Shown: positions 47,450 through 57,749 of the stretch, one piece after another | Position numbering within the stretch: the stretch's first letter is position 1 | Layout: each line of letters opens with the position of its first letter | Source of the DNA: Sipunculus nudus | Taxonomy: Eukaryota; Annelida; Sipuncula; Golfingiida; Sipunculidae | Direction: 5' to 3' | Length of the DNA stretch: 64,000 bases | NCBI GenBank assembly: GCA_026874595.1 | Contig: CM049310.1 | Span: 45,537,058 to 45,601,057, forward strand | Notes under the pieces: model-generated | Seen by the model: only the letters and a program-made list of their open reading frames with translations | Databases searched by the model: none | What the model was told of the DNA's origin: nothing | Program-made: the position numbers and the translations under genes

Positions 47450-48700
47450 CTAAAACATACACATGTAATATACATTTACATATACTGTTACGTTGCGAGG
47501 TTGTTTAATCTATCCTGTAGAGGAAATAATCATGGCACACTATGGAGACATATATTGTCTCGGTATATATATAACGAGTTCGATCCCATTAGAATCAGAC
47601 ACACCACAGGTTAAATTAGAAAATCATTTTCATTGTAAGTGGATATAGATTTAGATTTGTCGAGCATCAGTAAAAATGTTGAAACAAACATTATATGGCA
47701 GCGAAATCATATAAGTGATGCTATACTATGTTTTTAGCATGTGATAATCCTGGTAAGTTTAAGAAACAAACTTTTCTGAATGTAAAAAGTTTCACATGAC
47801 CGTATACATACCTAATTATTTAATTTCTATAACATTTATTTTTTCTATTATGCCCTCATTTATTTCTTGCAGACATGCAAAAAAATTATATCTGATCACA
47901 CGAACCCCTCGTAAAATTTCTCCAATCATTCCGTTCCATGTTCCGTTTCCGGTTGGTCTCCCGTAGCCGCCGTCCTTGACCATTTCGATGGTGTAAGGTA
48001 CCCTAAGTAGACGGGCCAACTTCCGGATGAGGTCTGGGATGAAACCCTCGTAAGGCATTCCTCCTCTCTCATACCCATCATCATGCAGTGTCAGAAATGG
48101 CGGCTCCTACGAAATTACCAATGGATGAAAAAGCCATTGAGCGATTTACAAAATCTCTTATGTACAATCTCTCTTGGCGATGTAATTGTGTTTATTTATA
48201 TACGATTATAATGAAAAACAAAAGGCTATGGAATTACAAAAAAATTCCTTTCCTTCGCTCTTTTCAAATTTCATGATTATTTGATGATTTCCTTCCTGAC
48301 CCATCCATCATAACGCACGATAATAATAATAATAATATGCTTTTAATGTAATTAATAATCACAATAACTGGACTATTACCACATTTAATGATGACAAATA
48401 TTTATAGTTTTTCTTCTACTACTTCTACTACTACTACTACTCATAATAATAATAAAAATGATATAAATAATAATGTTTATAAAAATAATAAGGATATAAA
48501 TAATAATGTTTATAAAAATAATAATAATAAAAGTAAAATTAAAAATAATAATAATTATAAGAATAATAATAAAGTAATATTAATAATAGTAATAATAATA
48601 AAAGTAAAAATAATAATAATAAAAGTAAAATTAAAAATAATAATAATTATAAAAATAATAATAAAGTAATATTAATAATAGTAATAATAATAAAAGTAAA

Positions 48701-48756
<56 letters not shown>

Positions 48757-48841
48757 TAATAATAATAATAAAAGTAAAATTAATAATAATAATAATAATA
48801 TAAATAAAAGTAAATTGATAATAATAATAATAATAATAATG

Positions 48842-48894
<53 letters not shown>

Positions 48895-48905
48895 GGAAAA
48901 TCAAT

Positions 48906-48943
<38 letters not shown>

Positions 48944-49819
48944 TGATAATAATAATAATAATAAAAAATAATAATAATAATGTGTAAAATAGTAAAAAAG
49001 AAAGGATCCTACTGCTTGCTGAAAAGATTACTGAGAAAACATGCTTTTAGAGAAGAAAGGTGAGAGACTTTAACTTGCAGCCGAGAACAGGGAACGACAA
49101 AAACACTCACAACAATACTTGTAAAGATGACCAACTTCTGCTTCCCGCTTCCTTTTCTGGATGTGCCTCCACGACCTGGAAAAATACGCGGAAAAATACG
49201 TGTATCATATACAGGTCAGATTGAACAGCCATCAATCATAGCGAGACGTCCATCTGTCATGATCTGAGTCCTAATCGAGGTAATCTATCACAGGGTGACA
49301 GTTAGTTGGTACCGGTGGCGGGTTAACAATAAACGGGGATATAATGGTTCGGTAATTTGATTGGATTTCACACGCAGGAACAAGTTGTCCAGTTTTGTAT
49401 TACATCACGCCTACTGTGGCCTTGTTCAAACTGTGCTTATCAGTCATATCTTAAATGGCCGTCGAAGTGTGTGTGTGTGTGTGTGTGTATTCGTGCCTCG
49501 GGGACGGATAAAGCGATCCTCTTGACAAAATAAAACGGTAGATATCATTAGTTGCTAACAGTATTACATCACTGTCTTCATGCAACCAACAGTTAATCAT
49601 AGGTACCATTGCCTGATTCTGTAATATATTACATTTAAGCCAAATGAAATCGTTAATAGAACCTCACCGATTTCTGGAATTAATAATCACACAAAGTTAG
49701 TGTAAAGGGAAACTTTACTGACCAAATATTAAGCAATGTTTTTGTATAGAGAATGTACTCTTACCAACTATAAACGGGAAACAAACGACCACCGTCCACA
49801 AGCCAGAACGGAAATCCAT
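46643..49819 (-). CDS. Channel-less GPI-type ionotropic glutamate receptor ligand-binding protein
   Basis: Exons 49819-49765, 49175-49111, 48106-47906 and 47449-46643 join in phase (1, 0, 0) into 375 residues. Seen: signal peptide 1-19; S1 lobe from KLVIFTSIVEPPF to VFKRP (about 32-144); a short IKGETLPVT linker; S2 lobe from SIRELANQ to GDC292; a Ser/Thr/Pro-rich basic stalk; a hydrophobic C-terminus ALLFVLLLLNVAFPF after WGNS (352-371). In known iGluRs about 110 residues (M1, pore loop, M2, M3) separate S1 and S2, and M4 follows S2; here all are absent, as is the amino-terminal domain. Residues matching known ligand contacts are kept: Tyr59, Arg122, Thr174, Glu224. The S2 disulfide pair Cys237/Cys292 is kept too. 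Inferred: an extracellular GPI-anchored amino-acid-binding protein, perhaps a decoy or co-receptor, not an ion channel. Confidence 0.9.
47906..48106 (-). CDS. iGluR-like gene exon 3 (S1 lobe)
   Basis: The acceptor is AATTTCGTAG. It codes for EPPFLTL...PYEGFIPDL...GTWNGMIGEILRG, the core of iGluR S1 including the ligand-stacking Tyr59. The donor GGG followed by GTTCGT is weak but phase 0, and it restores the conserved reading into exon 4. Confidence 0.88.
48390..48985. repeat. (AAT)n-rich tract in iGluR-like intron 2
   Basis: About 600 bp of AAT/TAA trinucleotides with interspersed AAAGTAAAATTAA words. The apparent reading frames here are low-complexity artefacts. Confidence 0.93.
49111..49175 (-). 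CDS. iGluR-like gene exon 2
   Basis: A 65-bp exon between TTTTTCCAG and GTGAGT. It codes for a basic Gly/Ser linker, then KLVIFTSIV, the first beta-strand of S1. It enters phase 1 and leaves phase 0. Confidence 0.85.
49765..49819 (-). CDS. iGluR-like gene exon 1 (signal peptide)
   Basis: The ATG at 49819 sits in ATCATGG, with A at -3 and G at +4. It codes for MDFRSGLWTVVVCFPFIV, a secretory leader. The donor is GTTG followed by GTAAGA, phase 1. The exon continues upstream as 5' UTR to about 49863. Confidence 0.85.
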
Positions 49820-49863
49820 GATCCTCTAGCTTAATGGTTCATTGGCATCAGTTCGTCTTGGCT
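49820..49863 (-). promoter_or_regulatory. 5' UTR of iGluR-like gene with acceptor and a 5-codon uORF
   Basis: A pyrimidine-rich TTTTTTTTCTTTCTCAG on the - strand ends at 49864, implying a spliced leader exon further upstream that was not located. A small upstream ORF (49848-49831: five codons, then TAA) ends 11 bases before the main ATG and could dampen translation. Inference only. Confidence 0.5.
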
Positions 49864-49865
49864 CT

Positions 49866-50460
49866 GAGAAAGAAAAAAAATAAAGTATATAAAAAGAAAT
49901 AAAGCAATAGAACTTACAAAAGCATTTAATGATATAAATTTAAATATAGACACTTCCAACCAACAAAGGAAAAATACACGGTACAATTATATGCTGTCTC
50001 CAGTGCAAGTATAGCTTTTTTTGGTATTGCTGATATTATATATCATATAATAATACCTTGGAATTATATATGAGTTAAATATAATTTAGAATAAATCTAC
50101 ACATGACTGATTCAAATGAGGTTTTGTAGAGATGCCAACCCTTTATCAAAGATGTTAAAATGCTCACAGAGAGGTGGTAATAGGATTATTGGTGTTGGGG
50201 TGTGGTGGAGGTCTACGCTCTCCGAGTACTTTATCAGTTGGGTAATGAAAGAGTCCCCGAAACTAAATCTGTAATCACCGATGACTCATGCACGTGAACG
50301 AATCCCTTTTCCAGGCTAAGACGACTGCTCGCGGCAACACTCCGTTTCACCTAGTCTAAAGAACCACCCGGCAGCACCTAAATTACAGCTGCTCCCACTA
50401 GCTTCGTGGTCAACTTCCTGGATTACATGTATACCCCCGTGTGAACTACATATCTACCAG
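49866..50460. other. Upstream flank of iGluR-like gene
   Basis: A leader exon is expected upstream because a strong acceptor precedes the coding exon. No donor or promoter could be chosen confidently. Confidence 0.4.
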
Positions 50461-50672
50461 GGGCGGAGCCAGGATCAGGAAAAGGAAGGGTCCAGCCCAG
50501 GAGGACTAATCACAAAACCTAAAACAAAGGTCCTCAAGTGCGGAAAAGGGGGAGTCCAGGTCGCATAAATCAGTCTGAAATCCTTAAAAAAAGGCGTTGG
50601 CTGAAAAAAGTGTGTGTGTGGGGGGGGGGGGGGATCCGGACCCCCTGGGCCCCTCCCCTGGACCCGCTTCTG
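50461..50672. mobile_element. Second copy of the GGCGGATCCAGG MITE
   Basis: The left end GGGCGGAGCCAGG pairs with the right end CCCCTGGACCCGCTTCTG. The interior AGCCCAGGAGGACTAATCAC and a poly-G run match the copy at 17291-17504. Its ends are more diverged. Confidence 0.75.
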
Positions 50673-51847
50673 TCTACGGTATGCTCTAAGGGAAGGAGGA
50701 TGAAACCCTCTTGTTTTTCTGGTTTTATTCAAATTTTTCTGTCGTGTAGAACTATGGAGTAAAGGTGGCATTGTCTTTTGAGTGAAGATGATGACAAACG
50801 TATGAAATGAAAGCGATATGATGTTATTATAAACCCTCTGGATTTCATGGTTTATATTCCAGTTAAACCCATTTGAAGCTGAGGAGTTAGAGCAATTATG
50901 TGGCGTTCCGTTTAGAATTCACCACAAACTCTAGCTTAAGTAGAAGCACTGATCAAAAGTTCAGCTCCGTAACCATTGAGCCATGTCCTGTCCAAACAAA
51001 CTTATTATCCATATAACTGATATGCCCCTGATTTGAAACTTTATTCATTTCACATGCTTTAATACTTGTTACATGAAATTTGGACACTTGACACCAAGAC
51101 AAAACATTTTTTTTTTAAATTGCACAATATATATTACAGTTTACTTGAATAAGTTTAAGAAATACAAAGTTTGGATGATTAAGATATATACCATGAGATT
51201 ACTTTTGAGCATGAGTAATATTTTCTCAAATAACCATGCTTTTTCTGTTGCAAAAAAAAAAAAAAAACTGTACACAGTTGCATGTATTTTACACAAAACT
51301 AAAAACTATTGAAATAATGTATTATTAACGAAAACATAGTATTTATAAATTGTATGCATCCGTCTAGGCTGAATAATCGTTCATTTAACCTTCTAGGTTC
51401 AATCAACTATTCATTCCCGGCCTCAAAATTCAGACATGCAGAAAAAACAAACATAACACCAGAGAGACAGAATTAAAGGCATACAGTGTTGAATGTTTCT
51501 TCTCAAGACAATTGAAAGAAACTGCAAGAGAGCCTTTACACAGAAACCCGATAGACCACCTTGCAGAGCCTTTGTAACAACTCCCATCAGTCGCATATTT
51601 AGTATCATGGCCGGATACTTGGTTCCCTGTTTTACATAAACTCCGTGGCTCTACTTTATATTGGTCAATATATCACGGAATAGAGAACCGTAGGGAGGCT
51701 GGGCATGTTTGTTAACTTGACTTTGTTCAAGGTGCTGTTTAGTTTATATTTATGTCTGGACAGTACTAAAGGAGTTTTAATGCATTTTGACTCGTGAATT
51801 TAAAAAAAAGCGTTAAAGTAGTTACTGGTTTTGAGTTTCAAAATGAT

Positions 51848-51935
51848 ATGGACAGTCCGTCGGCTCTCTCCGCTAGCGACGGGGGTTCGAACTCCAACAT
51901 TGCCATGAGAGTTGGTTTCCTCCAGCCCTACAGAC
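51848..51935 (+). mobile_element. tRNA-like SINE fragment with strong B-box
   Basis: GGGTTCGAACTCC (51883-51895) is a near-perfect B-box. It is followed by TTGGTTTCCTCCAGCCCTAC and a TA microsatellite. The A-box is poor. Confidence 0.35.
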
Positions 51936-51999
51936 TATATATATATATATATATATATATAGGCCTATATATATAGGCCTATATTAGTTATTACACCTA

Positions 52000-54150
52000 G
52001 TTGTACAGTCAGTAAATAAATTTATTGTATATATACATAAATCTGTCTGTAACTTCTACATATGTCGTTATATAAGATAATGGATTTCCAAGAATTTTAG
52101 TATTGCAGTGCGTCTTGAGGATATTACAATTTTGCATTCACTGTGTTTCCCAGCAACTTGTAAACTGTCCGTAACGCCGAAATCTGCTGGTGGACACAGA
52201 AAAAACCTCGGAGAGGTACGTCAACCCTTTAGATCTTTTTGGTACATTCTTGAGAAGAAAATGTTCAGTGTAATGATTAAGATTAATTTGGACCGTGAAA
52301 AGATACTATGTGCACATTGATAAGATTAGATATTTTTTTTTCTAAAAACGTAGTGGGGGGGGGGGGGAAGTGTCGAATTGCTAGATCTAGATTAAGAACC
52401 AGAATCTATTCAAATGCTGAAATCGAGATCAATTGCAAGTCCTGCACATTGTTTATAAGTAATTTCCTGATGGGGATTGATAATATTAATAAGACTATAC
52501 AGATTAAAAAGGAGGAACACCGTATTTCGTTCTTCTTTCTTTAGTTCTATTTACCACACACTAAAACATTTCTGAAAAACAATATCTATGTAAATTTCGC
52601 AATTTGAAGTGGACTTTACCAAATACTTCAATTTCTTAAATTAATGGAACGTGATGTGCCCGCTGTAGGGAAAAATTCTGAGCATTTACAACTATTATAA
52701 AATAGTTATTATTATTTGAATGATACCACAAGCCATACGATACCTTGTATCACACAAGCCTTGAGCTGAATAAAACCACAGAGTAAAAATAGGTTTATAA
52801 TAAAATATTAAATTAAAATATGTTTATATATTCGGAACATTCACAGTTCGTTTTTCTCATATTTGAGGATGTCTTTCAGGATTCTCCAATATTAAAAATG
52901 TGATGCTCTGCAACATCTGAACAATATCCAGATTTAGAGTATCTGTTGTACAAACATTCGTAGTTTCTCCGGGTTTCAGTTTTGGCCGGTCATCCTTTTA
53001 TTGTGTTGGAATGATTTGTAGTACTAATAGCATGTAAGCCACCTTTTCTATGTTCTGAAGGGCTCCGGGCAGGACGGTAAGATTTAGATAATATTATATT
53101 GGTGGCGGAAATCCAGACTGAGCCATTCGTGCCCAGGGTGCTATACAAAACTGTCTCCCTGATTAAGAAGGTTCAGGCGAGTGGGCCGTTATTCTTATTG
53201 CGGGCTGTATTTATTGGTGTTCCTTTTTCTATGCTGTAAAATATACGATTTCCCCCCGTGTCATAGTATTACCTTCTCCATCATCAACGAGAGAAAAAAA
53301 TCCGTTCCCGAAATAACATGATGGTTTTTACAACTGATCGCCTCTTGAGAAATCATCATCTCTATGGCTGCGATTGTGACTTGTGTCTTCGCTCCCGTTG
53401 ATTTTTCAGTTTTATTTTCCGGTTTCGTGTTTCATCATTGATTGAGTGTAAAGGTTATATAGCGCACGATTTGTGTTTTCTGTATTAATGGTATTGTGGC
53501 AAGGAAAATGGTTTAAAGGATATATCATCATTACTGACGCCATACGATTTTTCCCCGCCAAAACATGTGTACTCTGCAGAAAACCGCTAATACACCATTG
53601 TGTTGTGAAAAATAACTTGTCAACTGTTCATGTGAAAACATGAACCCCTCGATGTGTTCAAGCTTTTATTATCTGCCCATGACAGAATGGGCGTAGCTGT
53701 AAAATAATACTTTTGCATTCGGTTTTAGGTTGTTATCACCCAGGACTTCTTCAGTAAATAAAGACTTAAACAGCTTAAAATAAGTTTATGAAGGCTGCTT
53801 CTACGCAAGTACGGCTTCATTGTATTTGGAAGCAAAATCATGTAGCTGTTCTAGAATTATACTATAATTAATAATTTTTTGTCTTCATCACAGTATAAAA
53901 TCTACATGCACACGCTTTACATTCCATCGGCTGGCGTGAGTACAGTTCAACTATAGACTTCTTTTTTGTTGTATAATGAAATTTAAAATGAGGCAATTAG
54001 AAGAAACCGGCGTCTTAATGAAAAAGTGTAGTTTTCTCAAAGGGGAAAAGGTAAAGAAATAATGTTCACTGTAAAAACAGCGTGGAGCAGTTACACACAT
54101 TTTAAACACGTTAAACCCTTAAAGGCGTTTAGAAATATGTTTTAAAGCTT
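52000..54150. other. No confident gene seen
   Basis: AT-rich with a poly-G run at about 52353. One weak exon-like stretch (52152-52215) was examined and rejected. GC-richer islands near 53040-53210 have no reading frame. Confidence 0.4.
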
Positions 54151-54151
54151 C

Positions 54152-54170
54152 ACACACACACACACACCCT

Positions 54171-54207
<37 letters not shown>

Positions 54208-54208
54208 T
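54152..54208. repeat. (CA)n-(TA)n microsatellite
   Basis: CA repeats with a CCTC interruption, then TA. Confidence 0.9.
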
Positions 54209-54657
54209 TCCATGTTCTTTCACAGAAGAATAGGTGTCATTATGCTGAACATGGTTAGCGGTGTGACACGTTTAGCAAAGTGTTTATGTTCATCACCATA
54301 TATGATCATATCACAAGTTCATTACGGGGCTCCACGCATGAGCTTAACACTAACACAACAAAACGTTCGAAGCTTCTAAACTTGTGGAGTGCTGTTGAAG
54401 GTTTCATTTTGCCCATAATGGTGAGCCATTTTCTAGCAGCAGTTGCCACAGCACCCCATTCTGTACAGAGATCTTACTTACAGCAACTTCGTGGTGCATG
54501 GTTATATTTGCAAAAGTAAGTGTCAATTTGTAACTTGTAAATGATCTCCTTTTTTGTAATTTGACTTAATTGCTTCGTAGTCTGCCTATGGGTCAGAATG
54601 TAAACAGGCTTAGGGCTATGTATTTATGAATTCATAATATAAATAAAATTTATATAG

Positions 54658-54659
<2 letters not shown>

Positions 54660-54703
<44 letters not shown>

Positions 54704-54722
54704 GTGTTATATGTGTGTGTGT
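54660..54722. repeat. (TA)n-(TG)n microsatellite
   Basis: About 45 bp of TA with one TTTA, then GTGTGTGTG. Confidence 0.85.
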
Positions 54723-55925
54723 AGCGGGCAGAATGCATATATATCTGTGACAGCAGTCCCATAGCAGCAGTGCGCTATGTATACCCAACCGAACATTTTT
54801 CTTTGTTTTATAAGATTACACAGCAGCGATAGATACAATAGTCAAGATCGTATTTGGTCAATTCCTATTTGGTCGAGATCCAATGTCGTAAGTTGAAAAC
54901 TTTCCTTGTTTTGATATGAATAATATGAAAGATAGGCCTAATTTAACAGAATAATAATTACTTTATATACGATATAACTAACAGCCATCCATAATACGGA
55001 ACAAGGTACAATAAATGAGCTGTTTACACATACCAGGTAAGCCAGTCCGTGTAGCTGTGTGAAGAGGTTCTACTGACTGCAATACTGACTGAACTTTTGG
55101 ATTTAAACACATATCAATCATGATTTCGGTGTTTTATTATTAGTTTATCAATTACTATGATTACTTAATACAGGATACAGCAAAATCATAAAAATGTATT
55201 ACATCAGTTAATCCCATTAGTCATATATGAATATCAATGAGCAAATTAGGCTATGAGTTTACCAGACACCTTATTGCTTAGTTTTATTTGTTTATTTAGA
55301 TTGAGACGTCCTTCCCAAGTAATACGTCTTATAACTTGCGTCAGATCTTATACATGCAGTTAAACATCACATGTGTGTTTATGTTTATATAATTTTTATA
55401 TGACACAACTTCTCAACAGCACCACAAAATCTGCTGTCCTGTTATATTATATAAATTATAAATTTTCTTTAACATTATAAAAGTGTATTGTAAAATGTTG
55501 TCATGAAACAAAAATTCCTTTATTTACCTATGAACTTCATGGCATTAATCTGCCAGTTGATTACATATGATGGTGTGTTTTACATTTTCTCAGTTAATAT
55601 AACTAAGTTTGAGAGTTTATAGTTGAACTCGGGGACACAAGTGCAACATGCAATGAACCGCTACAAAACTGGCTGATCTGCTTGACATTGTTCAAGGAGA
55701 GTCTGATGATGAGGTATGGAATAGGCACTTAGCCTTTTTTACCAATTACTTTTGTTTCCTGAGAAAAGTGTCAACTTTGGGCATTCAGAGAAAGATGTTT
55801 ATCCTTAAAATAGGTATAATAGGTATAATACAGGGATCAAAATCTTGGTGACATAAGGGTACATTCATGTATGCCAGATATTATAAAACAATCATGATCT
55901 ATCCTGCTTTGGATTCTCACAAAAT

Positions 55926-55985
55926 AACCTAATGGTTAAAGCTTTGTATTTCTGATTAGGAAATTCAAGTTTGAACCCCTCCCCC
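55926..55985 (+). mobile_element. tRNA-like SINE fragment
   Basis: CCTAATGGTTAAAGC (A-box-like) and AAGTTTGAACCCC (B-box-like), about 26 bp apart. The body was not delimited. Confidence 0.35.
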
Positions 55986-56984
55986 TCCACACAAACAAAA
56001 TGTTGAAATCTGGGTAGATCATGGCTATTTAATAGCCAGTGCCTCCATATGTCTATCAGGGTCCGGTCAGTCTTGATCCTCCTACAGAAATGCATTTCTA
56101 AAAATAAAAGATAAGAATATGATGTCCTAATTCTTTTAAATCAAATCTGCAAGAATCTAACATGAATCTGCTAATTCTTGAAGGGGGAGGGGGGGGGGGA
56201 TGTATGGGTATATATTAACAGCAGACAAAGTCACCACATTGAAAGTTTTTCTAGCATGAGGGTTGTAATTTTCTGAAGGTATTCATTATTGTCTATTGAT
56301 AACTCATCTTCAATTAGGTGAGCAGGGTTATTTCTTTCTCATTAATCAATCTCAATAAAACTCTTTATATGCAAGAACAGTATGAGATTTTTTTTTACGG
56401 AGAAAAAACTGTTCTGCTTTTCCAAATCTCATAATATACATTTATTGGCATTATCTATACAACTATTTACATTTGCAGGAATTTCCAGATGAACAGGAGC
56501 ACCAGACTTAAAATTTGAAGTTTAATACCCCAAAATTACAGCCTGTGATGCAAGTTGTAGATGTGAGTCATTTGGCTGGCGGGAACTGAACCAGACTGTC
56601 TAGATACCTTAACCCCCGCCACATACGTCAGACAATAGGTATACAACAGGTCTACGGAAGAAAATGGAAAGTAAGAAAGGAATTAAGATGTTTTGCGACA
56701 AAAAAAGATGTCGTGTCTGGATAATTTTGTAGGTCTGCCGTGGGATGTTCCACGACTGTTATACAAAAGACCATGAGTTCCGGACGATTGTTTGAGATCG
56801 AGGTTATCACAATCGTAAGCATATCCTAGCATAGTTTAAACGTTAAGTGCATGACAGAATGTTTAACTGTCGTCGTCATTTTTGCTACTGCCATGGGTTT
56901 ATCGTAGTACTATATTCTGTGTTGAATGCCTGTGGTAGGAACATCGTACTGTCTCATTTCAACAGCCGTACTGCATATATATTA

Positions 56985-56986
<2 letters not shown>

Positions 56987-57046
<60 letters not shown>

Positions 57047-57047
57047 A
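56987..57047. repeat. (TA)n microsatellite
   Basis: About 60 bp of TA with one TTTA. Confidence 0.92.
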
Positions 57048-57384
57048 ATGTGAACGCGACAACAGTTGCTCTACGCTCTTTACACAGCGCTTTACGTTTA
57101 CCTTTAGGGCTACTACCTATATCGTAAGCCAGTTGCTTCTTAAGAAGCGCAAGATTTTTGCTGCCTCGGGAGCGTACAGTTGTTCCATCTCTCATACGTA
57201 TGTTGCATAAGACAAAGCCCTTAACCTCTGAAATTCTAGGCTTTCACTATAAGGTTCCTCTTGACAGATAAAAATTGTTACAAAAACACAATCCAATGTT
57301 GTACAATAAACATTTACCAATCATCGAAAAAGAAAAACATATATGCCTTTTCATTATTGTGATACAGTTCATTGTCATACAGCC

Positions 57385-57530
57385 TTCGGTGATTTAGAGG
57401 TAGGGTACTGACTTAAAGCCAGAAGGTAGTGAGTTCAAATCTCAGCCGAGTAGCGGTGAGACTTTTCAGGGTCGGCTTTACTCAAGGTGAGCGCTCTGCA
57501 GGCTCAATTGAAGGCTTTGCAACATGGCCG
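57385..57530 (+). mobile_element. tRNA-like SINE head
   Basis: An A-box-like TGATTTAGAGGTAGGG, then a B-box GAGTTCAAATCTC with a T-arm-like stem (TGAG-TTCAAAT-CTCA). The acceptor stem does not close, so it is a SINE or tRNA pseudogene, not a functional tRNA. Confidence 0.5.
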
Positions 57531-57749
57531 TGTATCTTTCATAAACGAGTTGGTCTTTTGGGAGTTCCTCGGTTTTTATGAATATGTAATGGTGTTGGAT
57601 ACAAACACAGGACCATCAGGTGCGGTAGACACCGGGCATGGTTAAAATAAAAAAAAAAATGACCGGAAGCGAGTTTTACTGCCATGTCATGTATTTCCTT
57701 GCAGTCATCCTGATTCCAGGGCATCAGATTTTCATCAGAAGAATGGGAT

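Noticed and set aside
48388-48904. Open frames of Asn/Lys or Tyr/Ile repeats
   Set aside because: They lie in the (AAT)n tract inside an intron.
50920-50985. SINE-like A-box on the - strand (GGCTCAATGGTTACGGAGC)
   Set aside because: No convincing B-box downstream.
52152-52215. Possible exon (CKLSVTPKSAGGHRKNLGE between TTTCCCAG and GTACGT)
   Set aside because: Good splice borders, but only 64 bp, no partner exon and no recognisable domain.
55680-56515. Possible two-piece coding stretch (LADLLDIVQGESDDE, then EFPDEQEHQT)
   Set aside because: Donor and acceptor agree in phase, but a TGA lies just upstream without an acceptor between, and no transposase or other domain follows.
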